Part shown: piece after piece, positions 10,601 to 22,300 of the stretch | Layout of the letters: every line of letters starts with the position of its first letter | Numbering within the stretch: the first letter of the stretch is position 1 | NCBI GenBank assembly: GCA_028551475.1 | Contig: CM052362.1 | Location: 17,962,021-18,026,020 of the forward strand | Reading direction: 5' to 3' | Source of the DNA: Casuarina equisetifolia | Taxonomy: Eukaryota > Streptophyta > Magnoliopsida > Fagales > Casuarinaceae | DNA: 64,000 nt | The notes under the pieces: model-generated | Seen by the model: only the letters and a program-made list of their open reading frames with translations | Told to the model about the DNA's origin: nothing | Database searches by the model: none | Position numbers and translations under genes: made by a program

Positions 10601-13600
10601 ATGTAAAGTTGTGTGATTGCTTTTGCTTCTTTTATCATTCTTCATAGTTAGGTTTGGGATCACAAAACTTTGGAGTGTGCTATGACATTGGATGTTCATA
10701 TTGATACTGTGACATCTCTTAATCTATTGGGAGGAGTGCTTGTTTTCTGGTTCTTTGGACTGTATAATCAGGGTCTCGTTTATGAAGGAAGAGCTTGGCT
10801 TGAAAGTAATCCATACATAGAATAAATAATGTGTAAGTAATTAGTGATCACAATGGTAAAAGTTAATTCTTGAGCAATTTGTTGTTTCACCCCCTTTCTT
10901 CTTTTGGTTGGGGTTTTTAACAATAGTTGAAGCATTCTAGGGACTAATATTTGTTAAGCAATCCTTTTACACATGAAAGTATCTAAAATAGTTGAGAAAA
11001 TGTTCATAACAAGAAAAGGAATTAAAATGTTTTTAATACAAAAAGGAAATATCCTTTTGTTTTTAATATGAATGTTAGCATTGCATAAATTGGCCCATTG
11101 CCATTTTATCCTTATGTTAGAAGTTTTATAGATATAATAGTTTGAGTACCATTATGCATTTAAGGGCTAATGTCTTGAACATTGTCAAAATGAATATTTC
11201 AAGTATTTTTTAATAGTCTAGTTTTTGATCTATGAAGGTTACGTTGAGTTCATTCTTCTCTAATGGTAACTTTGGGGAGTTTAAGTTGATTGCATGATTT
11301 TCGAAGCAATAGGGCATTCTTGCATTTCGTGGGATGACCAATGGGAATGGTAAATTGATTTTGCATTGCTTCTGCAATGATGATTCCGCCCACTTACATG
11401 AATTCCTGCTGACTTGCTTGGATCTTTTGCCAATGACATCCGTTGGAATCACCTTCGTCATCCATGATTGTAAAGGACTTTATTAAAATTAGGGCTGGTG
11501 ATTGTCTTGGATCTTTGGACATGGAAGGCAGATATTTGGTTTAGTTTGGTTGGGATGACCTCTATGTGGATCAGTTTGTTCTTTACTTTGTTTGACGTTA
11601 TTTTTGTCTAATAGATGGCTGCCAAGACAGCAAGAAGGTCATTGATTATTCATTGCTTGGGAAGAGAACCTGCAACAATTTCGTCCAGTAAAGCTGTCTG
11701 CATCTTCTGGCTTAATGGCAAATGCAACAGGAACCCATATAGGTTCCTTCATAGTGAAATTCCAGTGTTGTGCGCAAAAAGTCTGTCCCACACCCAGTTG
11801 TCTGTTCCAGAAAAAAAGAAGCCCACTTACATTCGGTACAAGAAGAAATTTGTTTTGGAAAAGTCACATGAAGATGTTGGTCCTAAAGATTGGGAGAAGG
11901 AAGCTTTGAAGAAATTTTTACCTTTGAATATTGAGGAGGGAGGATCCAACACTTCAAAGGATGCTCTTAAGAAAGACTTCTAAATATATTTCTTGCCATC
12001 GTGTGGAAGAGTCAAATATTGAGGAGGGAGGATCCAACACTTTGGAGGATGCTCTTGAGAAGTCTTCTGGAGATATTTCCTGCCATCATGTGGAAGAGTT
12101 AATGACCTTGGTATGCCTCCAAGGGCACATGAAGGTAGTAATGTGTTGATTTTGCGTCTTACTCTGCAACGTGCTTTCCTTTTTATTTTTTCTTTATTTT
12201 TATTATAATTTTTATTATCCTTCTTCCTTGTTGCTACATTAAAAGAATAGAATTTAGTGTATGAGAATAAATTTTCTAAACACATAATCTGCATTCTATA
12301 TATGATTCTTTCTGATATGTGTTTCTTGTGGTAGTCACCTTGTTCTTGTTCACGACAAAAAAAAAGATTTGCTAGTACTTGCATACTTAGAATTTTTTCC
12401 AGTTGACTTGTCTGATATTTAGCTTTGACCTTAGTTGCATCATAAAAGGTTTCTTGGTTACTTCTTTGAAGCTTCGAAGCAAAACTAAGGAAGATTTGCT
12501 TGAAATTGGCATAAATACAAGCATTAGCGTGGACATGTGGTGGGGCAGTATGTGTTGAAAAAAGAAAAATTTAGAGCAGGAATAAGACAAACATGGTGAA
12601 TCGTTTGATAACAAAGGACATATATTTCAAAAAGTTCCAAACACATGTCTAGGATGGTCAGGAATCGTGCTTAGTCACTGGATGAGGTTGATGAATTTAC
12701 AGTTGGATTTTGTTTCCTAGTGCAGTGCAGGAGTAAAAATCAAAATTTAGTATTTCTATTCTATTTATTGATGCAAAATCATTATCATTTTCAATTCTCA
12801 TTCTCATATGTACATAAGATGATACTAATTGTTTTTTTTTCAATCAAAATCTTGAAAAGTGCTTTTTTATTACTCTTTTGAGAATAGGCTGTCATGGGGT
12901 TTGCATTGCACTTCCCGAAAGAAACAACATACTTTATTCAAGCTGTAGTGATGGAAAAGTTTGTATTTGGGACTGCGCTGCAGCACATTGTGCTCATATC
13001 ACCGACCTTGGTCCTGAGATTGGATCACTTATTAGTGAAGGTGGTTTGGTGTTCATTGGTATACGAAATGTTGTAAGGTAAGCACCAAGCCTAGTATGTT
13101 TTTGCTTTCTTCTTGCTTTTATTTTTGAGTCATTGTTGCGATTAACATTTAGCATAATACTTTGACATGTGACCTAAACCTGCACACTTTGATGATGTGG
13201 TAGGTGTGGAACATTGAGTCTGGTGCCAAATATGATCTAGATGGATTTACTGACCTAATCTATGCCATGGAAACAATTGATGATGTGCTTTTCGCTGGAG
13301 TCCAGGTAGTCATTGTCTTAATATTTTGAATTTCTTAGAATTTGAATAAAAAATGTCTTATCACTAGTTTTTATCTTGGCATCTTTGGATTGATTGACCT
13401 CTTTTAATTTGCTTGTGAAACGAAGTAAATATTATTGTCATGATAATTCATGAGATTTTGAAGGTTCAGTTTCTTAGGTGTGTTATTTGTAATGCCTCTA
13501 TTTGTATACGGGTAGACTTTGTTATTTTGTAGAGTCTTCGTGTTTGAGTGTTGCAATCAGTAAAGTTTTTTATGAATCACAGGATGGTATTATCTTAGCA

Positions 13601-15345
13601 TGGAAGGGCAGTTTTGAGACAAATCTTCTGTTGCAATCAGTATCATCTCTTCAAGGACACGTGATGTAGTATCTTTAGCTGTTCTATGTGGCTGGTTGTA
13701 TTCAGGCGCCGAGGACCATACAATATGGGTAAATTTGTCTTATTAAGACAAAGACTTGTGCTTTATCTTTTTTTCTCACTTGTAGTAATTTGACAAGACA
13801 AGTTTTTTTATTAGAATAATATTTATGTTATTCTATTAATTTATTTTCTCTTTTGATAGCCACAAATTCAGTTTCTTGTAGTTGGTCTAAATACTGCAAG
13901 CATTATAGTTGAGTTGACACCTAATTAAGCATTTGGCTTGATGATATTTTGTGAATTTCTTCTCTTTTTATAGCTAAAAATTTGGTTATGTCTAGTTGGT
14001 TTGGATGCTCCAAGTTGAGAATTGGACTGACTTTTGATTTCATTGTATAAGTCGATATATGGATTATAAGTGGTCTTCACCATGTGCCCATGATTCTAGA
14101 CTGTGTCCTGTTCAGTATGGGTCCATTAATATGAGTTTGCACTTTATATATCCTTGCATTAGTATCCTAGTTAAACGATTTCAGGTGAAGTGTGAGCAAT
14201 ATTCACTTATGCTCATAAGAAGTTTGAGTATATATCTTTTAAACTTATATTTTTGGTGTTGATCTTTTATTTTACTTAATCTGTTGTGTATTAGATGATT
14301 TCTTTTTTACTCTTTCTAATGTTGGAGGTGTTATTGCCTTGTCCCTCTTCTTTTTTTAATCGAGTGCAATTATGTTGTTTTGCTATTCATGCATACTTGA
14401 GTAATCAAACTTATCATAATTGTATTCATTGGCTAGCTGAATTTCACTTTATAAACATTAGTAAAGTATTTGAAGTAAGGCTGCTTCACTTAATCTCAAT
14501 ATGACGTAAATTTGTGTGATTGCTTTTGCTTCTTTTATCATTCTTCATAAAAAAAATTGATTTCTTGTTTCAAGTTTGGAATCTCAGAACTTTGGAGTTT
14601 GTTATGACATTAAATAGTCATGTTGATATTGTGACATCTCTTAATCTGTTGGGAGGAGTGCTTATTTGGTGGGTTCTTTGGACTGTCCAACGAAGGTTTG
14701 GTTTAAGAAGGAAAAGCTTGGTGTGAAAGTAATTCATACCCAAAATGAAGAACTTGTAAGTTATTAGTCACCACAATGGTAAAAGTTAATTCTTGAGCAA
14801 TTTGTTGTTTCACCCCCTTTTCTCTTTTGCTTGGAGTTTTTACAATAGTTGAAGTATTTTGGGGACTAATATTTGTTAAGCAATCCTTTACATATGAAAG
14901 TATGTGAAATAGTTGAGAAAATGTCCATAATACAAAAAGGAACCATCTTTTTGTTTTTAAAATGCCCATTGCCATTTTATCCTTATGTTGGAAGTTTCAT
15001 AGATATAATAGATTGATTATCATCATGCATTTTAGGGCTCATATCTTGAATATTGTCAAAATGAGTATTTCAATAGTTTTTTTTAGTAGTATGGTTTTTG
15101 GTCTATGAAGGTTACATTAAGTTCATTTTTCTTTAATGGTAACTTTAAAAAACTTAAGTTGATTGTGTGATTTTCAATGAAATAGGACATTCTTGCATTT
15201 CGTGGGATAACCGATGGGAATGGTAAATCAATTTTGTATCGCTCTTGCAATAATGATTCTATCCACTTCTATTAATTGTAGTTGACTTGTTTGGATCTTC
15301 TACCAATCACATTTCTTGGAATCACCTTCTTCATTTCATCCACTT
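7664..15345 (+). repeat. Tandem duplication of a ZFWD gene segment (about 3.7-3.9 kb units)
   Basis: The same landmarks recur in order in two head-to-tail blocks, about 7664-11408 and 11409-15281. A third, partial start follows at 15282-15345, with the shared phrase GACTTGTTTGGATCTTC. Both exons and introns are conserved between blocks, so this is duplication of genomic DNA, not retrocopying. The junction fits unequal crossing-over. Units differ by many point changes and indels, so the event is not recent. Confidence 0.8.
7873..10820 (+). pseudogene. ZFWD-type CCCH zinc finger/WD40 protein, upstream decayed copy
   Basis: ZFWD proteins (CCCH domain proteins 17/48/63 of plants) join CCCH fingers to a WD40 propeller. 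Exons seen: 7873-8247 (finger and spacer), 9130-9381, 9671-9820 and 10652-10820 (WD40 strands such as CSDGKVCVWDC, GIILAWRGSF and SGSKDHTIR/VWD). The position of the start ATG used in the downstream copy reads ATA here. The finger has Tyr in place of its third ligand (CNRNPYRFLH; family CNRNPCRFLH). About 22 spacer residues present in copy 2 are missing. Exons 2 and 3 are fused by a deletion that removed the intron between them. A frameshift lies after LLGGVLV near 10738-10745, where the family's FSGSLDC continues in another frame. The final exon is absent, so a working product is unlikely. Confidence 0.75.
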
Positions 15346-15564
15346 GTATGAATTGCCATGGTAAGTACATTAGCCTTTCATAACTCTTCTTATTTGACAA
15401 AAAGGGTAATCTTCTTTTTGTTAATGCTACTAATATTTGTTTTTGTTGTTCCAAATTTGCTGATAGGGGCAAACTATTTTCAAGGAAAAAGGTTATTGCA
15501 AATAGGTTTAGTAGGTGAAGGATTCTTTTTTACTAACGATCAAATTGGGTTGATAATAGTTTAG
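11615..15564 (+). pseudogene. ZFWD-type CCCH zinc finger/WD40 protein, downstream decayed copy
   Basis: Second copy of the same gene. Exons: 11615-12134 (ATG directly after the acceptor; finger CIFWLNGKC...RFLH), 12888-13077, 13204-13305, 13583-13728, 14574-14755 and a last exon at 15467-15564. The last exon encodes LQIGLVGEGFFFTND, matching the family's C-terminal LGPGGLFFTGD strand. It keeps the spacer and the intron that copy 1 lost. It is broken by a frameshift in the exon 1 repeat near 11970-11985, one at the start of exon 2 (near 12898-12905), a 4-base loss with a stop near 13660, and one near 14660. The acceptor of exon 5 is weak. The third zinc ligand is Tyr, as in copy 1. Host pseudogene with fairly high confidence; a truncated transcript is possible. 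Confidence 0.75.
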
Positions 15565-17524
15565 AAATGGCAGCCCAAATTTAAGGCATCACACCAAGAA
15601 TAGCGTTTGAGATGATTAAAATGTACATACTTCTCATTGTTGTAGTAAATTTATTTTTTCATTTTTTGTTTTGTGAAAGTTGTATTTTATGATGTAGTTT
15701 TTCGGAATGATTAGTACATGCATGTTATATTCAAAAATAAGATATGAGAAAAAAGATGAATGAAAATTAAGTCTAAGGTTTATTGGTAGATAGGTTTCCA
15801 CCCAACTTTTATTTATCCTTAATGTGATAGCAATGAATCGCAATAAGTGTTATGATGTGTGGACCATATCATTGGATGTTCAAATAAAAGTAATACTTCA
15901 AGTAATATTCAAATGAGTCATTCATTTTCCTAGTCAATGTGTTCATAGAATTTTTGTTTTAACATTGGGCAAATAAATTGAATTTGACTCGAGAAATAAT
16001 TTTCAAATAAATAATGTTGAAAAAACTTATTTATTATTTTTGGTAACAAAGAAAATATTAAATGGAAATGTCATGAGAAATTCACGAAATTGGTTATAAC
16101 AAAACTCGTGAGAATGTTACAATTAAATAAATTTAGCTATCTAAAAAAGTTGAACACATAATAGATTATGACACTTAAAGTATTGCTTCATAACACTTAT
16201 GATCTTAGAATGTAACTAATCATAGACATTGTTAATACCAAACTCACAATCAATGAAAAGAAAGAAGGAAGAAGGAGAAAACAATATATTTTTTTATTAA
16301 CTTGATAGCAACGTATATAGATTTAAATTGTTTACTACTTTTTGTGCGTTGCAAAATCAATGTAACCTAGGTAGGCCTAGTAGGTGATGGCCAAATGGCT
16401 CCTCTCTTCATACGTCTCCTCCCAACCCGCTTCTCTTCCGTTAAGGGCAGCCAATTGCGGCAGCCTCTCTTACCTGATGAAATATATTTTCAGGAAAATA
16501 TTTTTAAGATAGGTTTTTTTTTTTAGCCCAAAGCTTGTTATGGCACGAGTGAATTTTGATGAAAATAATTAGAGTTTAAACTATAAGATCTAAATGATTT
16601 CTCTGGCATGATATGCAATGTTTTCATCGATTTGTTTTTCCGTGCATTATTTTGCATCGGATTAGTTTGTCATGTATCACTTATTGTAGCGAAATAATGC
16701 GTCGCAACATAGAATATCAACTGTGCTAATTATAACAACAATCTTAAAAACAGACACAACAAGGTATGAAAAAACTATTACCAAACAATGTGAAGAGCTG
16801 CAATTAAAATCACCATTACGACTCATTTTGAAATCTTGCAGCTATTTAGCAACAAGTGGGTAATATGTTGCGCGCTTCGAGTGCAAGCAAGAAAAGCTCG
16901 AAGAACTACTTCTCTCATGGGGAAAAACGAAATATTTTCTTTCGGTTTGAGCAATTTTCCTGTATATTTGGTTAAATCTTTAGTAGACCATCTTGTATAC
17001 GGAAATTGATACTTGTATTATTCATATGTAATCGAATATTTGGACCATACTAGGATTTGTGATATTTTTGGGGCTTTTAAGTTAGATTGTTCATGTGACA
17101 AAAATTATAGTTTTATTAAGAATTGTAAAAGTACGTGTTGTTCCATATTAAAAATGTGAGGATAGATCATTGAGTTTATAAGTAATGAAATTTTTTTTAC
17201 TTAAGATTTTGAGATGAAATTTTAATTTTAATATAATATTAAAGTTGGGATGTGCCTATGATTTATAAACCTTTATATATAAAGAAAACATCAAAAGGAA
17301 AATGAAAATGAAAAGAAGAAAAATAGAAAGGTCTGGTCCAATCTCTCAGGCATGTGTTCGCCGGCCCGCTTAGCCTCGTTCATGAACTCCAGTTTGAATT
17401 CGTGTGAGATAAACGAGGCTGTCTCACTCCCCGAAACTTCTCCCACTGGACGGAGGACCGGCGCTTCTTCATTTTTCTTTAATGCCAGAAGGCAATAGAA
17501 GCTGGAAGGAGTAGAAGAAGAAGA
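15565..17524. other. Intergenic, AT-rich; promoter side of SAC3B
   Basis: No coding exon recognised. The region is AT-rich to about 17330. A GC-richer stretch (about 17340-17520) with CT- and GA-rich parts sits directly before the SAC3B start and is probably its leader. Confidence 0.5.
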
Positions 17525-19313
17525 ATGGATTATGATTATAAGGGGTTTACAGCGGCTTCAGGCCCTAATGCTACTAGATCACAGAAACAAACCTTCGCCC
17601 ATTCATCTCTCTCTGCTTCCCGTTCTCCACCTTCACCGCCGTTTTCTGCTTCGGCCTCCGTGCGATCTCCCAGGTACTATCTGCTATAGATACTTCTTTG
17701 GGCTTATTTTAGCTTCTAGAAGGAATGTATCGCGGGAGAAGTAATTAAAGCGGGTTATTCTAAAACTTATCGCTGTTATCTGAGGTTGATTTCTTTTCTT
17801 TTCTTCAATTTCTTTTTTTCAATTTTCTTATTTTTCAGGACTTCTGAGTTATGAAAGTAAACCCTAAGTGACTTATCCCTAATTGATATGGCTTTGTGGT
17901 ACAAAAATTGTGTAATAGGTCATCCCTTTGATTTGTGAAGGGTGTTAGCACAAACTAAAATCAATCTTATACTAGTATATCGGGAAGTGTTTATGCGGTT
18001 TTCTTTGATTGTAGGGGGCCAGCAGCTCTTGGGAGAGTGCCGTCACCGCCCTCGGCTTTTGAGACCGCTGGCCGTGCGGTCAGTCCTGGTTACCGAGCAT
18101 CTCCTCGAGTTCTAAAGTACGCGTTTTGTGCTAAATATGCTGGTTTTATTTGTTTATGTGACCTATTATCGATGAGCGTGGATATGCGTTAACTCTATAG
18201 GCCTCGAAAAATGAATTTGTTCGCTGGAGCAATGTTCCTTATGCAAAAAGAAAATGAGTCCATGAGTTGCTGCTACATGACTGACACTTGAAGACCTAAG
18301 AAACCAAGGCCTTTGGAAATTGATAATATGAGTGATCCAGTATACAGCGGAGCAAGTTACCTATCCTAATATACAATACTATTTCAAGTGAACTCCAATT
18401 TGATACTGTCTTTCAGTATAGCCTTTTCCTTTGCCAAATTGTTTTAATCTTGTCTTTTGCGTTTTCCAAATTACACTTGTGCTGTTGAGAAAATATCGGA
18501 ATGCAGAAAAAAGAAAAGAAAAAAAAAGGGTTAGGATTCATGGTATCATTACTTAGACCCGAGGCTACCAAAGGAAAAGGAGCTAATTTATTGCAGCTAT
18601 ATGGCTTGTTTTGGTCAAATTGAAACCATCCAAAATTGGGGGGAAAGAAAGAAAAATATTCCTTATTTGAAAAATAAGATCCAGTGAAATCCAAGGGGGA
18701 AAACTTCGTCACTCCTTCCAAAAGAAAATTAAATGACTGTAGTGGAAACAACCATTAGGATATCTGTTTAAGACCCTATCAATTAAAATCCAGTGAGACA
18801 AGAGACAAAAAGTATTTATTCACGATCGGTTTCCTTAATACTTTCTTCAATATGCATCTTTCGTTGCCCAAAATATTTGAATATGGTAAGATATCCTTGG
18901 TGGAAAGGTCATGTCACATGGTTTTGGTCATATTGTGTAGAAGGATGCAGCTATACAATTTGCTGTAAATGTCGTAGATTGTCTTAGTGCTTGGGATTGA
19001 ATTATTTGAGGGTTGGAGACCACTTTACTGGGGAAAAATGCTAGCCTGCTAACATAAAACTTGTCCTTTCATGCTATGGAACTTCCCCTGCTTAGTGTTT
19101 GGTAGTTTTGAAAAACTTATGGATTTCTTTTCTTTATCTGAAGAGCTGAAGCATCAGAGTCACGTCCATTAGCTTTTGAAGACATCAGCTCTGTTGCAAA
19201 TCCTCCTTATTCATCTGCAGGAGTCCCTAGGTAAGATTTATTCTAACATCAGTTGTGTCTTTTGCTATAATTTATCCTTATAGCATGCACAGTATTTAGC
19301 ATTCATGGTAATT

Positions 19314-19344
<31 letters not shown>

Positions 19345-22300
19345 ATCACATACACACTTGATGTTGGAAACATCTAAACTATCAGCTATTCTTACCCCTG
19401 TAAATCACTTGACATTTATTGTAATCCTAGAAGAATTTGTACTGTATTGCAAGAAGACACAGGTTTGTGGCAGTTAATAAGATGTACCCCTCCTAGATGA
19501 GAACCATTAGGCAAAATCCCTTAGGTTCTTATTTGTGTTTCAATTACATCCAAAGTCCTTGCCACTCCCTCAAATATTCTTTTATGCTATTTTTCTGCCA
19601 TAAGTTAGGCAATGACAATAAGTTTGCAATAATAGGTCTTGCATTCTGGATCACCTATTATATAACATCCACTGAAAATCTATGGTATTGCCTGGCAAAT
19701 GGTCGACAGGTTATAAAAACCAGACTGAACTAATGTTTCTAGGGCTTCTTTACCTTATAAATACATGTAGGTGATTGCCCAAGTGGATGTTGCCAACTTA
19801 AGCACTGTCTGGCGTCAACTAGTTGTTGCCTAGTGACCGTAACCTCTGGATACGCCTGTGCAATCAGTTGTTGGGTCAGCAGTGCCCCGGGGGAAAGATT
19901 GTTACTTTTGGTTGTAGCTTGTTTCAGATCATCTGACATGGAAATTCTCATGCGTGCCATTAATTTGAATGCCATCATGCAGTCATATATGAAAATCTCA
20001 CAACCTGTTGTATTAGAGGTTGGTTGACAGGAAAAATCTCTCTCTAAATGGTATGAAGTTGCCTGATCTCAAAATCCAAAAAGAACCAGATCACCTTATT
20101 TCAGTCTCCAAATAACGATATCGCTAGCTATTTGAGTTAAGATGTTCTGAAGGAAAATTCTCTGTTAATTCTTAAGCACTCTGATATTTACATCTACTGT
20201 CTGGACATGTTTGAGGTTTTTATCCTCTTAAACTCTACTGTATGTTATGCTAGCTTTGCTTCATTTTGACAGCTCCATAATCTGGTTACCCTTCTGCTTC
20301 TCAATTGTGTGTGTTTGAGTTCAAAGAAGTTTTCTGAGGGTCTGCATTGTGAAGTGTGTGCATTCGTGTCATATAGTTCAGGCTTTGTTTTTTCTCTAGA
20401 GAGTAATTGGAAGACTTGTTAATGGGATGTAACTGCCCATGGCCATAGGCTTCACTTTTGCAAGGAAAAGTTGCTACTTTTCCTTGAGATAAAATCTATG
20501 CATGCATACACTCTTCTTTACAGCATCTTTTTATTTGTTTATTCACTGTTTTGACAGGGCGCCATGACTTTTAGTTCTCACTACAAATAATTTATCTAAG
20601 CCTCCTCGTTCTGCTGTGCATTGTATAAGCAAGCTCCTCTTAGAAGATTTTCACCTCCTTTGGTTTCTGAATACAATCATTCTTCCTTCTGTTCCGGATT
20701 TTGATCCTTCTTTTGATGAAGGCTTGTGGTAGGTATGCATTTCATTAGTGCACATGAGTGAGTAGGAGAGCATTTCACCTCCTTTGGTTTTTGAATACAA
20801 TCATTCTTCATTCTGTTCAGGATTTTCATTGTTCTCTCAACAAAGGTCGGTGGTAGGTTTCTTTTTTAGCTTTGATCCACTTCTCTATGTGTGTTCACTC
20901 GTGCAAGAGAGAGTTGGTGTAACTCAGTTATAATTGTTAGTTTCGATTCTTTAAGTGTAATTGTGCATGTTGTGTAAATTTAAATTTATTAGTTGAATTC
21001 CCTACCTATTCCATTTGCTGCAGCCTAGAAATCTCCATTTGATCAAGCTGCTTTCATAATGCAGGCGTGCTTCATTTTCTACTACAATGCATAATCAATC
21101 CTCTTCACCGAGAAGTTATGCCAATTTCCTGCCTCACCAAGACCAATCCTCAGCCTCACAAAATTTAGGTTCTTATGCTTCTGTAAGAAATTCTTCAGCT
21201 GGTCGTAATGGTGCTCAAGTAGTGAAAAGGAACTGGTCCCCACCTTTACCTCTGGAAGATTCGCATTTTCCTCCAAGTGGCCCTGGAAGGTAAATCACAA
21301 AAGATATTTTAGATCTAGTCCTTATTTTTATTTGTGCTTTATTATGATTTTCTTCATTGGTGCAATAGTCTTATGGTGATAATACTGAATAATATCTCTG
21401 TGAGTTTTATGCCTAGTTTGTAATTGTAGAAAAAAATGTCCTGAGTTGACCTTGACAAAACTATGAAGGGAGTGTTTTTGAACGGTCCTGTATTTTAAAA
21501 AGTCAGAGGGCACTTACACTTCTGTCCAAAATAAATATGCTTAGACTTAGAGCACAGGACGATGATGTGATAGTAACTATAAGAGATACATAACTTTGCC
21601 AGAAAATTATAAGAGATATAAAACGGAATCCTAGAGGGCATGTTTCAATTATAATGGCTTTTTGGTGCTGGTCAAAAGAAAAAGAGGAAGCAAACTATGA
21701 AATAGGGTATGCGTTTGATCTGCAAAGTCATGAGCAATAGCCATGGCCCACTGGTGAAGTATGAATTTGAAACTCCTTTTACTATTGTGTAGTATATCAG
21801 AGAATAATTTGTGATTCATTTTGCTCAGGGGAGCAGGATCTCTAGAAAGAATGCCCACACCGCCACCGTCTTTTGTGAATAGTTTCCCTTCAGTCGCTTC
21901 TGCTTACCTGAAATCTCCTGAAATTCCTAGGTACATGGTTTGCACTAAAGGCATATGTTTGATTTATTCATTTTAACACTCATGGAAATAGCCATATCTG
22001 TTGTGAACTACAAAATATCAATATACCTTTTGCAAAGGAAAATGGAGGGGATTAGACATATCCATGAGCTTTCTCGACAATTGAATTGTGAAGGCAAGCA
22101 TACCAAGGCCTTTCGAAATTGTTATGTTGTATAATCCAAAATGGGGTTCTCAAAAATCCTAAGAGGCTGCCAGTCCCAGATTCCTTTACCAGGTCACAAT
22201 AATTTTTAGTTGGAGAAAATATTGGAATAATGTTAAAGATAACCTTGTTTGAAATGCACAGGAACATGTATACAGTTATGTTGCCCTATTATGGAAGAAA

